From positions 12,936,709-13,000,708 of the forward strand of contig CM057003.1 in NCBI GenBank assembly GCA_029891345.1: DNA of 64,000 nt, read 5' to 3'. The notes under the pieces are model-generated. The model was not told the DNA's origin and searched no databases. It saw only the letters and a program-made list of their open reading frames with translations. This stretch comes from Dryococelus australis. Lineage: Eukaryota; Arthropoda; Insecta; Phasmatodea; Phasmatidae. Positions 49,090-60,539 of the stretch are shown here, piece by piece. The position numbers and the translations under genes are program-made. Position 1 is the first letter of the stretch, and every line of letters begins with the position of its first letter.

Positions 49090-50660
49090 GTACTCACTCA
49101 CTCCTGCTTCTCGGGTGCCGCCGTGGTTGTGGTTGGTTTTGTCCAGACATAGCGAGCTTGGCCCACACAGAAACTGCGATTCCACAATTGAGATTATTCG
49201 TTGGTCCAGAAGTGGAGGTTATCCCAATCAAACCTAACTTCCGTACTGGCAACAGTCCTCTTACCACGGGATGGTGCGCTGGGTGAATGCCTATACATGG
49301 AGACACGAATAATACCACAACCGGAGCAGTCAATACTGACTCGTGCCTGAGTTGGGCGGCGCGGTTCTGTTCCGCCTGCCTTTCAGGAGTAGGGTGAGGA
49401 AGTGTACTCAACTGTCTGGCGGCAAGAAGTGCTGCGTGTCGCTTCCTATGGCTTTGGCTGAAAGGCATCAAGTCTCTGCTCGCAGGTTACTGGGAACACC
49501 TTGTGGCGAACAACTAAACACAAGTTACAGTGTAAGTCCGGTTTTGGCTTGCTGATCAAAGATGGGGAGCTGTTTGGGTCACCAATGCCGCCACTGGATG
49601 TGCATCCACACAGGAACGGATAGCAGATCTCAAGCCACGGTATATCCTGGCACTGGCAGCAATGCTGTGGGATAAGGCCATAATATGAGACTGTCGCGCC
49701 TCTCTGGGTGAAGGTGTTACTAGTAGTTGTGGCTCCTCTGTTCCTCTCCACCGGCACTGGAAGCAATGATGTGGTAGTTTGGAAAGCAACAGATGGCCGT
49801 CTAATGGGTGTGTGAAAATATGATGGACCCCTGAGGGGTGCCTGTAGAATAAGTTAATTCGGTAGTTATAAATTCCCTGGTCCTTGTCAAAGATGTACGT
49901 AGAACCTGTATCTAGCAGGCAAACAGATAGATACTCTAAGAAATAAAAGCTGAGAGGTAGGAAACAACAGTATGTTTATTGAAGTCTCAATAAACATGCA
50001 ACGCGTGCTACCTCCTACCAGGCAATTGAGTGCTGAAGGTTACTATGCTTGCCAGGTGTACGCGACCTGGTTCTAATGGAGAAAGGGAAAGAAATAGCTC
50101 AACAAGAAAAAATATAATACTTCTAAAATGTCTAATAAAGGTGTCTTCAGGAGACAAAGTGAATTTAACGTGTTGGTAAATGTGTTCACTGGTCGTCGAC
50201 GGCGAAGTAGCCGCAGGGGGCGTACTCAAAGCTTAGAAGATCTTGGGCGATCCCAGCACTGGCAGCAGTGCTGTGGGATAACGTAAGAGATGGAACAAGA
50301 ATGACTTTCATGCCTGGCAGTGTTCAGACTTATATAGTGGAAGCTTGTAATCTGCCGGTGTGGGGAAGCAGTGACGTCCTTCTGCCCGTGCTTGGCGTGG
50401 GAATACTCTGGTCTGCATTTCTGCTTCATGTCTCGTCGGTGGCGCTCGACCTTGCCCAAGGTCTGGGCAGCTTGTAGGCTCTCAGCGCGGGGTGGGGGGT
50501 GCCTGCCAGGTTGCGTATCCTCAGGATGAACGGAATTCACTCATAAGTTCCTGCTGCTTGTAGGGTTGGCAACTTGTCACTCACGTCTGCAGAGGTGGAA
50601 GTGGTACTCTTGGCGATGAGTCGTAATAGTATTAGATTAGTTGTATAAGCGGCACGCATC
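49090..50660 (-). mobile_element. LTR-like element copy d
   Basis: The minus-strand sequence aligns with copy a (34890..36420). It has a TATA box (CCACTATATAAGTC, about 50327-50340), then the promoter-proximal GAAAGTCATTCTTGTTCCAT. TTCAATAAACATACTGTTGT carries the polyadenylation signal near 49990. TTAGACGGCCATCTGTTGC and CACAACTACTAGTAACACCT follow. The ORF at 49094..49471 (125 residues, proline/serine/arginine-rich) sits where copy f has its gag-like ORF. The motif CAGCA(T/C)TGCTGCCAGTGC recurs three times within this copy. Confidence 0.5.
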
Positions 50661-51384
50661 ATACTAAATGGCAGTTCCGAACATTTTGTGACTACAGTTT
50701 CTTGTTTCTGTTTGTCCACAGACGCTGTGATTTGAATTTCAACAGGTAGTTTCCGAACATCTTGTATTTTCATTTTTATAGGGTACGAAAGTTATAGGTC
50801 GGCTTTCATTTCGGGTCAAATGTATTTTAGTGTATTATTTACAGTAATACTAAAACAGGAATACACAATTAAAATTTCCCCTTTTTATTGTGTTTCCTAG
50901 CCAAACTATATTCACAAACAATGTACAGCTCTAATTATACTCTAAAACAAGCCTAATTAAAGTCAGAAGTTGTGCTTTATTGATGTTCATGTCAGAACCC
51001 TCATCTACAGAAATCCCGCATGTATGGAAATCTTTTGACAGTCCCTTGAAAAATGGTAAAGAGTGAGACCACTGTAAATATTTTTAAAGTATGTCTGCCT
51101 ATTAAAATAAATTTATATTTAAATAAAAAAACAATGCATAACTTTGCGTTAGAGATGACTGAACATAAACCTCAAACAAAAAATTACAAATTTTGACATA
51201 AAGGGATTTGGGGTGGGTCAAAGTCTGTCCAAAAGTTCCCAAAATACCTAAAGCGACTTTCCTGCCATAATGACCTTATTTCTGTAAACCATAAGGGGTT
51301 GTTCTAGTAGGGCTCTACTGTATTAAGCCTACTTTAATTTACTGTGTAAGGCTTTATAAATTAAAAATTATATGTTCAGGTGCA

Positions 51385-51392
51385 ATTATTTG
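51385..51392. repeat. 8-bp target duplication of hAT element 2 (left)
   Basis: ATTATTTG, repeated exactly at 52691..52698. Confidence 0.9.
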
Positions 51393-52690
51393 TGGGGATG
51401 GGCCGATCCCACATTTTGCTGATAGCAACGATACAGATTCTCAGCTGCAGATGCCGCAGATTACAGTGATGCCGATACCAGTTTTGATGTGCACAATCAT
51501 TTCCAATTCCCAATATTTGGAAATACTTTTTTATTACTTAAATTTGAGTCTTCAGATTTGTGAACACTTTAAGCACTTTGTGTTAGGTGCTACAGCATAG
51601 AAACAAAATACAACACTAATTTTAATAATAAATGATGATAGACAATTTAACTGGGCAAATAAGTACGTAACTTAACAGTTACCAGACAATACAGCAATAA
51701 TTACAAACTGAGATCGTTCAAGACAACCTTCAAAATTTCAGGTAATCTGATGCGGACTTGGATTTTAGATCTGAAAAATACCATAGGGCCTACATAACCT
51801 CAAAATGAATGTGTGTTTAAACCAACAACCTGAAGATGTCATAAAGAAGAACTTATTTAAAAGAATTTTATATGAAATATTCCTTGTGAATGAGAGAATT
51901 TTTACATTTATATTAAAATTTTTTTAGTACCTATCCCTTCGTCAGTGAGGCCATTCTCAATCCCTTGGTTAAAATTACAACTGATTTAATTGCGAACATT
52001 TTTTGTCAATTATTACTTGCAGTCTTATTCAGACTAACATCCTAGCCAAAACCACAGCCAACAGTTTCCAATATCAACTACACCTGTCAAAATCTAGTGT
52101 ATTTGCTTTCACTTTCCACTTACAATAACAACATTAACAACTCCATAGATAGTTAAATACAGTGTCATAGAGTGTGTGTGATTCATTTTCATTGCGGGGG
52201 AAAAAAAAAAAAAGGGGGGGGGGGGGGGGGGTTGCTTTCTCATCGACGCAAAACTACGAATGCAGTAAAAAGACAAGAAGAAAAGAAACACAAAAACTCT
52301 TGCAGGATATAACCAATACTATTGATAGTAAGAGTTGTCGATTACCCGCGTTGTTTTGCATTCACATAGTGTCTAAAAACGAATGATGCACACAATCTTT
52401 GGCGAATGTACCAACAGGACATATGGTAAAATGTAAACAACAGGAATAAATAATAAAAAAAAATTGTTCCGAATATATTTTGGGTTTCGGACAGAATATC
52501 TGATTGATGGATGCGATAAATTAATGCTTTGCAAGATGTAGCATGCCGGTTTATTTAACATTGTGTTAAAAAAATAAGTGCTACTAATCTGCGAATAATA
52601 ATCAGCAAATAATGTTCAGATGCAGCGGATGCTGATGGTCATGTTATTGGCCGGTTAATCGGTATCTGCGTCTGTATCGGCCCATCCCTA
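51393..52690. mobile_element. hAT-superfamily element 2, non-autonomous
   Basis: The ends TGGGGATGGGCCGATCCC and GTATCGGCCCATCCCTA are inverted repeats flanked by the 8-bp duplication ATTATTTG. The 1298-bp interior has GATGCCG-type subterminal motifs, an A-run followed by a run of about 19 G at 52201-52231, and no transposase. It resembles hAT element 1 at its termini (GATGGGCC), so both may use the same transposase. Confidence 0.9.
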
Positions 52691-52698
52691 ATTATTTG
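52691..52698. repeat. 8-bp target duplication of hAT element 2 (right)
   Basis: ATTATTTG, identical to 51385..51392. Confidence 0.9.
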
Positions 52699-52806
52699 CT
52701 CATTTAAGAACTGGCAGAATATTCAACATTTACATAATTTCTTTATTTAAATACCTACATCTATGACTTTATGTTTTGTTATTGCTAAAATAGATGTGCC
52801 ACTGAC

Positions 52807-53039
52807 CGAACTGAGAGCAGTACGTGTGCTCAAAGAGCATGACCAGGAAGGACGTGGCAAACTCGAAGCTGCAGGGGAATTGCTGGTGTATCTGCTGCAC
52901 ACAGTCGAGGAACAAAAGGAACGTGGGAGCCTGGTTACGTGAGCGGCCTGTGCCACTTGTCGAAAAGCACGAGCGGCTGTGGCGGACGGGGAATGGGTGG
53001 CCGGCCTGCAGCCATTCCCGCTCCACCAGTGCCTCAAAC
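52807..53039 (-). CDS. MTMR10/11/12-like pseudophosphatase, exon C
   Basis: This 233-nt exon is bounded by a TTTACAG acceptor and a TTCG|GTCAGT donor. It codes FEALVEREWLQAGHPFPVRH, then SRSCFSTS..., then NQAPTFLLFLDCVQQIHQQF, PCSFEFATSFLVMLFEHTYC and SQF. The EW-x-x-AGHPF and F-L-D-C-V-x-Q-x-x-x-Q-F-P-x-x-F-E-F blocks are diagnostic of myotubularin phosphatase domains just after the catalytic loop. Entry in phase 2 and exit in phase 1 match exons B and D. Confidence 0.94.
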
Positions 53040-55680
53040 CTGTAAACAAGACTTGTGACAATCACCGGTCATGTGGTGGAGATAGTTTTCTTTCAAACTT
53101 AGCTAACATTAACAGATCGTAGAATAAATCCAAGCATAGGATGACAAAGCCCGAGAAAGAATCAAAAGTCAAAGGTCTGCATATATAAAAATCTTAAATC
53201 AAAGGCAACACTAATGACGTATCCTTGATTAAGAATAAACAAACATATGTACTTGAGAATGTGCTTTCTCCATCTCACATGTTCTAGAATGAAACACTTC
53301 CTGATGAAAAAAAATTATGCTGACATCAAAAAAATTATTTAACACTGATGCGTGCCCAAGGGGGAACGATAATTGGGTTAACAATTACTTAGTGGGGCTA
53401 ATGGTATGAAACAATGACACAAGACTTTTGGTGTTAAAAGTTACATTGACTTTTGTCACGCAATAGATAAGTGAGGAAATGGCGGTCTCAGTCACTTTTA
53501 CAGTTTTAACTGGTGATGCCAGAATCATAATATTGGGTGCCTTAATGTTTAACTGGCACACGACAAGAGTATAGAACAGGTGAAGTGACCTATCTGAGGG
53601 GCACAAAGTCCAGAATGACTGTCACATCCCTACGAACTGGCTGACCCTTGATCACACTGTTACCTGATGGTTTGTCGATCTTCTAGGGTAGAAGTGGTGC
53701 CGGCTGGAGACTCTTACTCTGGCGTGGCGAGAGTTGGTGGTCACCTCGAGGGTGGTAGAGGGTTCTTGACTTGTGGGTTGCTGCTGGGTGCTTCTTAGTT
53801 GCAGGTCAGGGAACCACCAAACCAGGGGTTGGAAATAGCAAGGGGAGGTTCCTCACCTCTCAAGAATGCCTCAACCATTGGGTGACGGGGTCCGGCAAGC
53901 TTAATTAGTGGTGGAAATAATGGGTTAGGTAAAGCAGAGGGGCGAGGCCTCTCTCTGACGAAGGGAGTTTGAACTTGGCTCCATTCAGTTGATCTATTGC
54001 TGAGGGCAGTAGGAGATAGGGTTTTGCAAGTCGAATTTCGGAGATGTATGCAGCCCTTTTCAACTTTCTCCACACATAAGAATAAGGGTATAGGAACTAA
54101 TACAGACTCACAAACGGCAAGCCAGTAACTCACTTTCCTACTGTGTACTTCTGAATAATTGACTCTTCCAGGCAAGAGCGAGTACCATTTTCTCCTTTCA
54201 CCCAGCCCCTGGAGGAGCAGTGGATATAGTGTTACGCGATGCTCGAGTTGACAGGAACTACCCAGGTGTGATATCCACACGGGTCAATCAATCCAAGTTA
54301 ATTCCAGCTCCTTTCCGGCCCCAGCAGAAGTGGTGGCGGAGTATGGAATAACCTAGTTTGCTCAATTCACCCGGTGGAAGCGTTTCTAGTGGTATAGGCT
54401 TTACTGAATTCCACCTGTTTGGCAGAGCTCAGGTGCCCATTTAATGGATGTGTATTCAGCTTTGTGATTGATAGTTTGCCAGCTTCACTTTAGCGGATGT
54501 GTTTAAGCAGAAACAACACAGTACTCCAAGAAAATTAGTATGCAGAGAATAGTTTCAAAATCACATGTAATATTAATATAGTAATAGTAACATGGTGGCC
54601 CTGTAATACTTCCTGAGCTAATAAAACTTGACGTGGAAGTTCAGAGTAACGTAAACTGCCAGGTGAAGGCAACATGGATCAAAAGATAAAGGCTGATGCA
54701 TGCACGCCAGGGGAAGAAATTCTGCCTCTTTCCTCTTATGTTAACTCTACTTGGGATGCTTGATACAGGATGTAAATGCATGTGAAATTTACCAGGCTGA
54801 GTCTGGGGTTTTCCCACGTTGGAGATTGTTTATGTTTTAGGTTTCTTTGACTTGGTAACTATTCGGATCGAAGGGAAGTTAAACCCCAGGATAAATTTAA
54901 CTTGATAGATTTCTCTGTAGGAAACTTTAATTCTATTTAACTTTAGGGACGCCAAATACTAGGAAGCTAGTTGCATGGGGAGTATGAGGGTGAAGAGGAA
55001 CTAGGCAAGGGCCGTAAGTTCCTGCAGAGCCTGGCCTTTATAGAAGGTAGGCCTAGTTAGCTGACAGGTTGGTACAAGGTTGGGAGCAATAGAGTTAACT
55101 CTTTGGCATTTTGGTACCTGGTTCTGGAGCTGAAGGTGGATGATCTTCCCGGTGGATGTGCACATTCTGCAAGTAGGCTGAGGCGTGTGGCTGCAGGTTT
55201 AGGGGTTTGAGGAGAGACAGGGGTTGGTTCTAGAACACTAGCTGGTCATTGGAGCTGTGGTAAATCAAACATGTGTCAAGGTCAATCGAGTCCTAAGATA
55301 GCCTATCTGCCTTGTACGATTGCCTCAACGGCAGGATGTACACCGGGAACAGCACGCAAGTGTGGGCCAAATGAAGGTATCAAAGCTTGCTCGGGCTGTG
55401 GAATGTCACTGTTATCTAGGGCGGTTTACACTGATTTTAAGGTGAGTATAACTCTGACGGCTGATGCACCCCCTACCCCCAAAACAACAACAGGCGCCAC
55501 TGCTGCCTCCAACACCAACACCACCACCACCACCACAATATTAACTTGGTTCCGTTTGCTACCAGTAAGGCAACACAAATACACCTAAATGGGCACCAGA
55601 AGTCACTACAACTTTCTCATAAGCTCACTGACTGCTCTAGCAAAATAGTGAAAATCTGGAAATATGACATGTTTACTCAC
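53040..55680 (-). other. MTMR intron B-C
   Basis: A 2.6-kb intron largely filled by LTR-like copy e (53640..55260). Confidence 0.75.
53640..55260 (-). mobile_element. LTR-like element copy e
   Basis: The minus strand has a TATA-like CTTCTATAAAGGCC near 55040. Further down it carries KFILGFNFP (AAATTTATCCTGGGGTTTAA), matching the K-x-T-L-G-F-D-S-P motif of copy f. CCACTAGAAACGCTTCCACC matches copies a and d. A 161-residue ORF (53795..54280) lies at the far end with no recognised domain. It is in the same sense as the host gene. Confidence 0.45.
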
Positions 55681-55787
55681 CCTCGCACAGTCCTGCAATC
55701 CGGATTGAGGATGACCTGCCCTAAGGAAGTAACCAGCAGCGTAGCGTCCAGGCCTTCGGAGCCATGCACCAGAACAGAGGCACCTTC
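55681..55787 (-). CDS. MTMR10/11/12-like pseudophosphatase, exon B (dead catalytic loop)
   Basis: This 107-nt exon starts after GTGCACAG and ends GG|GTGAGT in phase 2. It codes EGASVLVHGSEGLDATLLVT, then SLGQVILNPDCRTVRG. In active myotubularins the strand-loop here reads VLVHCSDGWDRT, where the Cys attacks the 3-phosphate of PI3P or PI(3,5)P2 and the Arg binds it. Here Cys is Gly and Arg is Ala, so catalysis is impossible. That places the gene in the MTMR10/11/12 group, whose human member MTMR12 (3-PAP) is an adaptor of MTM1 and MTMR2. The gene is otherwise intact, so this is family biology rather than decay. Confidence 0.93.
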
Positions 55788-56849
55788 CTGTGCACACAAA
55801 CACTGCACTTTATACAGGGAAACGAATATCTACTTGCAAACATTGCGACAGCAGATATGATTCACACTTACTATTTTAGTTGAAATATTCAGGCACTTTT
55901 GAGCACTTTGTGGTTTTGGAAACATTTAAATGAGCAATCACGTTAATATGGGAATTACAGTCGACTCCCTATGTACCATTTTTCAGGGGACTGTCAAAAA
56001 TTTCCATACGTGAAGGATTTCAGTAGATGAGGATTTTAACATGTACATCCATAAAATACCATTTCTGACCTCATTATATTTCATTTTGAGTATAATGAGA
56101 GCTCCACATTATCTGCAAATAAAGTTTACCTAATAAACACAATAAAAGTGGGATTTTTTTAAAAGAAAGTATTACTGTATTCGTAATACTGTAAATAATA
56201 ATTAAACATTTCTCCCCAACTCATTTCAATAAAGAATATATCTTAAAATACAGTATATAATTGATTGTAATCCACAACAAATGCAAGCGACCTAAAAGTT
56301 ACAAATGCCTCTCAAATAATATGACACGAAATGCAAGTAAAATTTTTAATGTCCTGTGCACACATAATCAGCTGAGAGTGCATAGTGAGATTATCGATCA
56401 GGCAGCGTGTTCACGGCGGGCGTGACGGCAATGGGGAAGCATGGGAGTTTTGAAAGAATGTACCCCTCCCTTCCACCATCATGACGGTGAAATTTTGCGC
56501 ATGTGGCAAATATGTGTCTTTAAAGTAATTATTATATTTCACTGCAAAAACTGTAATTATGAGACAGAAATGAATAAAGGCAATTAAAATTTATTTCTTT
56601 ACCATATTTAATAATTGTTAATTCAAAACCACATCCTACAATTTGCCTTGTCGCGAGTCGTGCTGCACTCGGGCTCAGTGCTTACACATTATTAGACAGC
56701 AAAAGGAGTCAATTATGGCCTTACAGAATACAAGGTTATTAAAAAAATGCATGTCTTGACACACTCCCTCACTCTTGCTCGTGCTTCTTAGAAGATGAGC
56801 GAGCTATCGATGCCCTGTCCTAAGCGGCTGCTACGAGACAGTGGCTGAT

Positions 56850-58730
56850 TAGGTGGTGCCGTAGCTACCTTGATTCTGTTTATCTTGCGAGTGACGATTC
56901 CCTCCTAGTGAATGTGGTATCCCCTTCGGCGGTGATTCTTTGTAAGTGTCATGCCTGGCAGGTCGGGGTTTGCCCACTTTGGGGTTCACGATAGGGGACC
57001 ACCTATCTGAAGGGTGCAGGGGAGGTAGAGGGGAATCGAACCCCAGGGTGAACTTCAAAATATGTACATAATAAACTACGTAATTTAAAATGATGTTGAG
57101 TTGAGGATGAGATGGGGATATGGTGATCTTACTATCCTTACTCCGCATTAAGTTGGTACTGGCATCTCATGAGAGGGGAGGGTTGGTGGGTCCTCATACA
57201 GGAATGTAACTTTGATGTGGGATAGTGATCCTACGCCTTTGAATGGGTGGTGGGATAACCACCTTAATTACTTTCCCAGCGGCGGTGTGTATGGTACACG
57301 TCTTGGTACTTTGCTTTCCTATAGTCTGGGATGGGGCTGCCAGTTTACTGACAGGGGTGGGCGAGGGTACATATAAGTAACTAATATCATTAGAGCTTGG
57401 CCATGGCCAACAAATCCCTAACCAGGACTCTAGGTCTGATTTGTGCGAGGGAATCACTGCCGGTGAGATCCGTCGAGATATAGATGGGGTGATTTCGGGC
57501 GCGGTCGGCTGGGGCGCACTATCCTGAAGGGGGTTAGTCACCAGAAGGGTAGCAGATTGTTCCAATTTGTGTTGCAGTGCCCGTTGAGCCTTGCGACGAA
57601 GGCTACTGGGAAGGCCTCTGCCTTTTCTGCTCATCGGAAATTATTTATAGTAAATAATTATTATTGACCCACAGGTAATTTGAATTATTCTAGGCTCATC
57701 AATTATGACACTGGTCACGTCTTCTTCAACTGTCGCTCAGTATTCTTGTTCAAGTGTCTTTTGAGTCACTCGGAGGTGTTACTCGCTAACCACTATTGGA
57801 GTTGATATGAGTCCATGGAGAGGCGTGGGAGTTCCGAGCTTACCCAGATGCCAGAGTATGTCTTTGCAGACTTAAGAGATCCCGTTAGGGATCCTCAGAC
57901 ACTAGGAAATGCAGCCCGTTCACACTTGTCCGACACAATAGGTTTTAAACTTAGGTTTGAGAGGAATCAAGCTACAAGTAAACAACTTAAATCCATATGA
58001 GCAGGGAACAAGTGAAATAATTAGTTATGCAAGTAATTACGGTTTCGAATAAAGCGTGTTTATTTAAGCTAATTAAGTGTGGGGAAAACCGATTAGTACA
58101 CGTTGCTATGTGATTCTAATTTCCCCCCGTAAGTTATGTTTAACCAGGTGAGGGTGAACCTGGGAATTTCCAAATCAAGCTAGTACTCTAACTTCCAACT
58201 TCTAGGTTGCGTTACTAAGCGACTGTTTTGGGGGAGGGGCCTTCTTCAAGCTGTTGGGGAGAAGAGAATAAGTCCTTCCAGACCCCAGGAGAGTTCGCTG
58301 ACCAGTGATGTCGGCGAGCCAACAAACTCTGGCAAGGGCGGTTTGAAGTTTCCTTATATAGTCCCCACTTCTGCTTCGTGGCTGTCCAGGGTGCGGGGGT
58401 TGTAAGCCTCTCGACACAGGGGTTGGTTATCTCTGGTAGTGGGCGGCGTAGTGTATATTCTTATCGCCCTTGATTGAGACTGATGACAGTTTTACTTCCT
58501 CTGTCTGAGGCTCAGCATTTGTGTCAACTTCTTTATGTAAGTTGGCAGGTCCGCAACTCGGTGGGAAAAACAATCTTGGGTTGAGGGGGTGGCAACCGCA
58601 TGTCGGAATTCGGGCTGGCAGTACAATTTTTATAATTAATCTTCTAATTATAATTGTGACCATCGTTGTCCAGACTAGTGGAATCAACTCTATCGGCACA
58701 TGGAGTTAGTACGCCACTGTTGTGACTTGC
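56850..58730 (-). mobile_element. LTR-like element copy f with gag-like ORF
   Basis: On the minus strand, in order: a TATA box (GGACTATATAAGG, near 58360), AATAAACACGCTTTATTCGA (near 58050), a leader, and an ORF starting MSRKGRGLPSSLRRKAQRAL at 57634. The ORF is basic and proline/serine-rich and stops at 57194. After the stop, AAGTTCACCCTGGGGTTCGA gives KFTLGFDSPLPPLHPSDRW in another frame. The layout resembles the 5' LTR and start of gag of a retrotransposon. Protease, reverse transcriptase and integrase are absent, so it is non-autonomous or truncated. Confidence 0.5.
57194..57634 (-). pseudogene. Gag-like ORF of LTR-like copy f
   Basis: This 146-residue frame starts with a basic segment (MSRKGRGLPSSLRRKAQRAL) followed by proline/serine/threonine-rich low-complexity sequence. 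The start resembles MYNKKGGAPSKQRHRERCAL in copy g at 61511. It has no recognisable domain and probably represents the broken first ORF of the element. Confidence 0.4.
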
Positions 58731-59699
58731 CCCGAGCTCTTTATCGCTCGTTGATCGTAGCAGTGTAGCATGCGTCATTCTAATGAGATAAATGAATGTA
58801 AGTCCTCCGATTTTCCTACAGGAAGTTACTGAAAATGAATATTATGATTAGTAATACAAGTCGCTCGATATTCAAAAAATTTTTGGTGACAAGGGGAGGT
58901 CAAGTACTGTATACTGTATTTACTCATGTATAGCGTGCCCTTTTTTCCCCAAAATAAAGGAAAACATTTCTGGGGTGTGTCCTATACACGGAAAAAAGAG
59001 GAAGGGGGAGTGGTAGTCGTAAATTGTCGGGGGATGTTGAGGGAAGTGGCGGAACTGTCTATTGTCTCATCTCTCGCTCTTACATCACTCCTCTCCCTTC
59101 TCACTCTTTCTCTCTCAGCGGCCCTTAGTTATGTGTAGGCCGAAACCTCCCCCCCTTCCCGGGCATCCTGTCATGCCACAAACCAAAGTTGCCATGAGTT
59201 TATGCCCCCCTGTACATAACACCTGGTCGTTCTGCCAAGCCCTCATAGTTACCCTGGCAGAGGGTAGCGAACTATGATCAGGGGGAGAAGGGATGAGGCG
59301 AGAAGGGACGAGGCGACACATTTTTTTTAGAGAAGGGTAGTAACATTCTAGAAAAAAAATGAGAGAGTGAGAGTCTGTCACTGTTAAGAGGAGAAAAAAG
59401 AAAAACAACGCTGGAAGTTTTGAGTACCAGTAGGAGTGCAAGGTTTTCTGAAATTTATTTTGGTTTTCTGCACCCAAGTTATTTAATTAAAGTAAATTAT
59501 TTTCGGAACATATCACAATCACCACAAATTTTTGGGGCAACTTTATTAAAATTTTTTTTCCCCTGGAACTTGTTGCAAAAATCATGGTGCATTCTATACA
59601 CGAATAAATACAGTATATGCTTCTACGCATATCATTATATTCGCAAAGACAACCTTGATAAAATTTTTACGATCGCCAGGCACACTTTACTTGCACTTA

Positions 59700-59909
59700 G
59701 GGCAGGCGGGTAACGGGCAATGGATGAGAGAGAGAGAGAGGACACACCTTTTATTTCGCTAGGCAACAACTTCTCCTCTCAATGGCATGTAAGGGGTGGA
59801 AGGAAGGGGTGGAAGGAAGGGGGGGGGGGAAGGGGGGGGGGGAAGGGGGGGGGAAGGGGGGGGGGAAGGGGGGGGGGAAGGGGGGGGGGAGGGGGGGAGG
59901 GGGGGGGGG

Positions 59910-59998
<89 letters not shown>

Positions 59999-60060
59999 CC
60001 ACGTAGGTTGCTAGGTAATCACTTCCCCTCTCGGCAGGCATGTACGGGGAGGTAGTAAGC
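59700..60060. repeat. Diverged direct duplication around a polypurine tract
   Basis: GCTAGGCAACAACTTCTCCT-CTC...GGCATGTAAGGGG (about 59758-59797) is repeated as GCTAGGTAATCACTTCCCCT-CTC...GGCATGTACGGGGA (about 60010-60051) on the other side of the tract. Confidence 0.65.
59811..59998 (+). repeat. 188-nt pure polypurine tract: G-runs then (GA)n
   Basis: There is not one pyrimidine in this stretch. The left half is a series of runs of 8-12 G separated by AA. The right half is about 42 uninterrupted GA repeats. ORFs here encode only Gly or Arg-Glu repeats and are artefacts. It lies in an MTMR intron, so the transcript carries the polypyrimidine strand. Confidence 0.95.
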
Positions 60061-60539
60061 CAGACTTGCACATCCCACCAGCCATGCTGCAGAGTTGTTG
60101 GTAAGACAGACAATGTGCCACAGAGCAGTGATAAACGGTGGCACATGTGACATAGTTTACATCCAGTTACCAGACATTTGCATGAACAACCAGCTTAGAA
60201 ATGTCTGTTGCGAGAAATCTGATGCATGACAGAATGCTGCAAAGTGCAACTGCGCACTCTACGTACTACTTTGCCCCATCTACGAGCCACATGCACTCTG
60301 GGGTGGAATATATAAGCAGCAATCAGAAATAAATGTATCGCGCTAAGAAGCCCACAAGTCTAGGTAGCCAATCACATCATTGTATATTACATGCATAATT
60401 ACAATCCTCATTGCCCATCCAGAATTATGCATGCCAAAGGCACCCGCACAGTTGGAATTATTACTATTGAAAATTCTACTACTCATGTCTGGGCACCTGG
60501 AAGACGTTCCTGCAATCACGAGAGATAGCAGCACCCCTG

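Larger units (their letters stand above)
47433..52806 (-). other. MTMR intron C-D
   Basis: A 5.4-kb intron holding LTR-like copies c and d and the hAT element at 51393..52690. An A-run lies near 48038. Confidence 0.75.

Noticed and set aside
59720..60146. ORFs of 72-131 residues rich in Gly, Arg-Glu or Ser-Leu
   Set aside because: They are translations of the polypurine tract and change character with the repeat; they are low-complexity artefacts.
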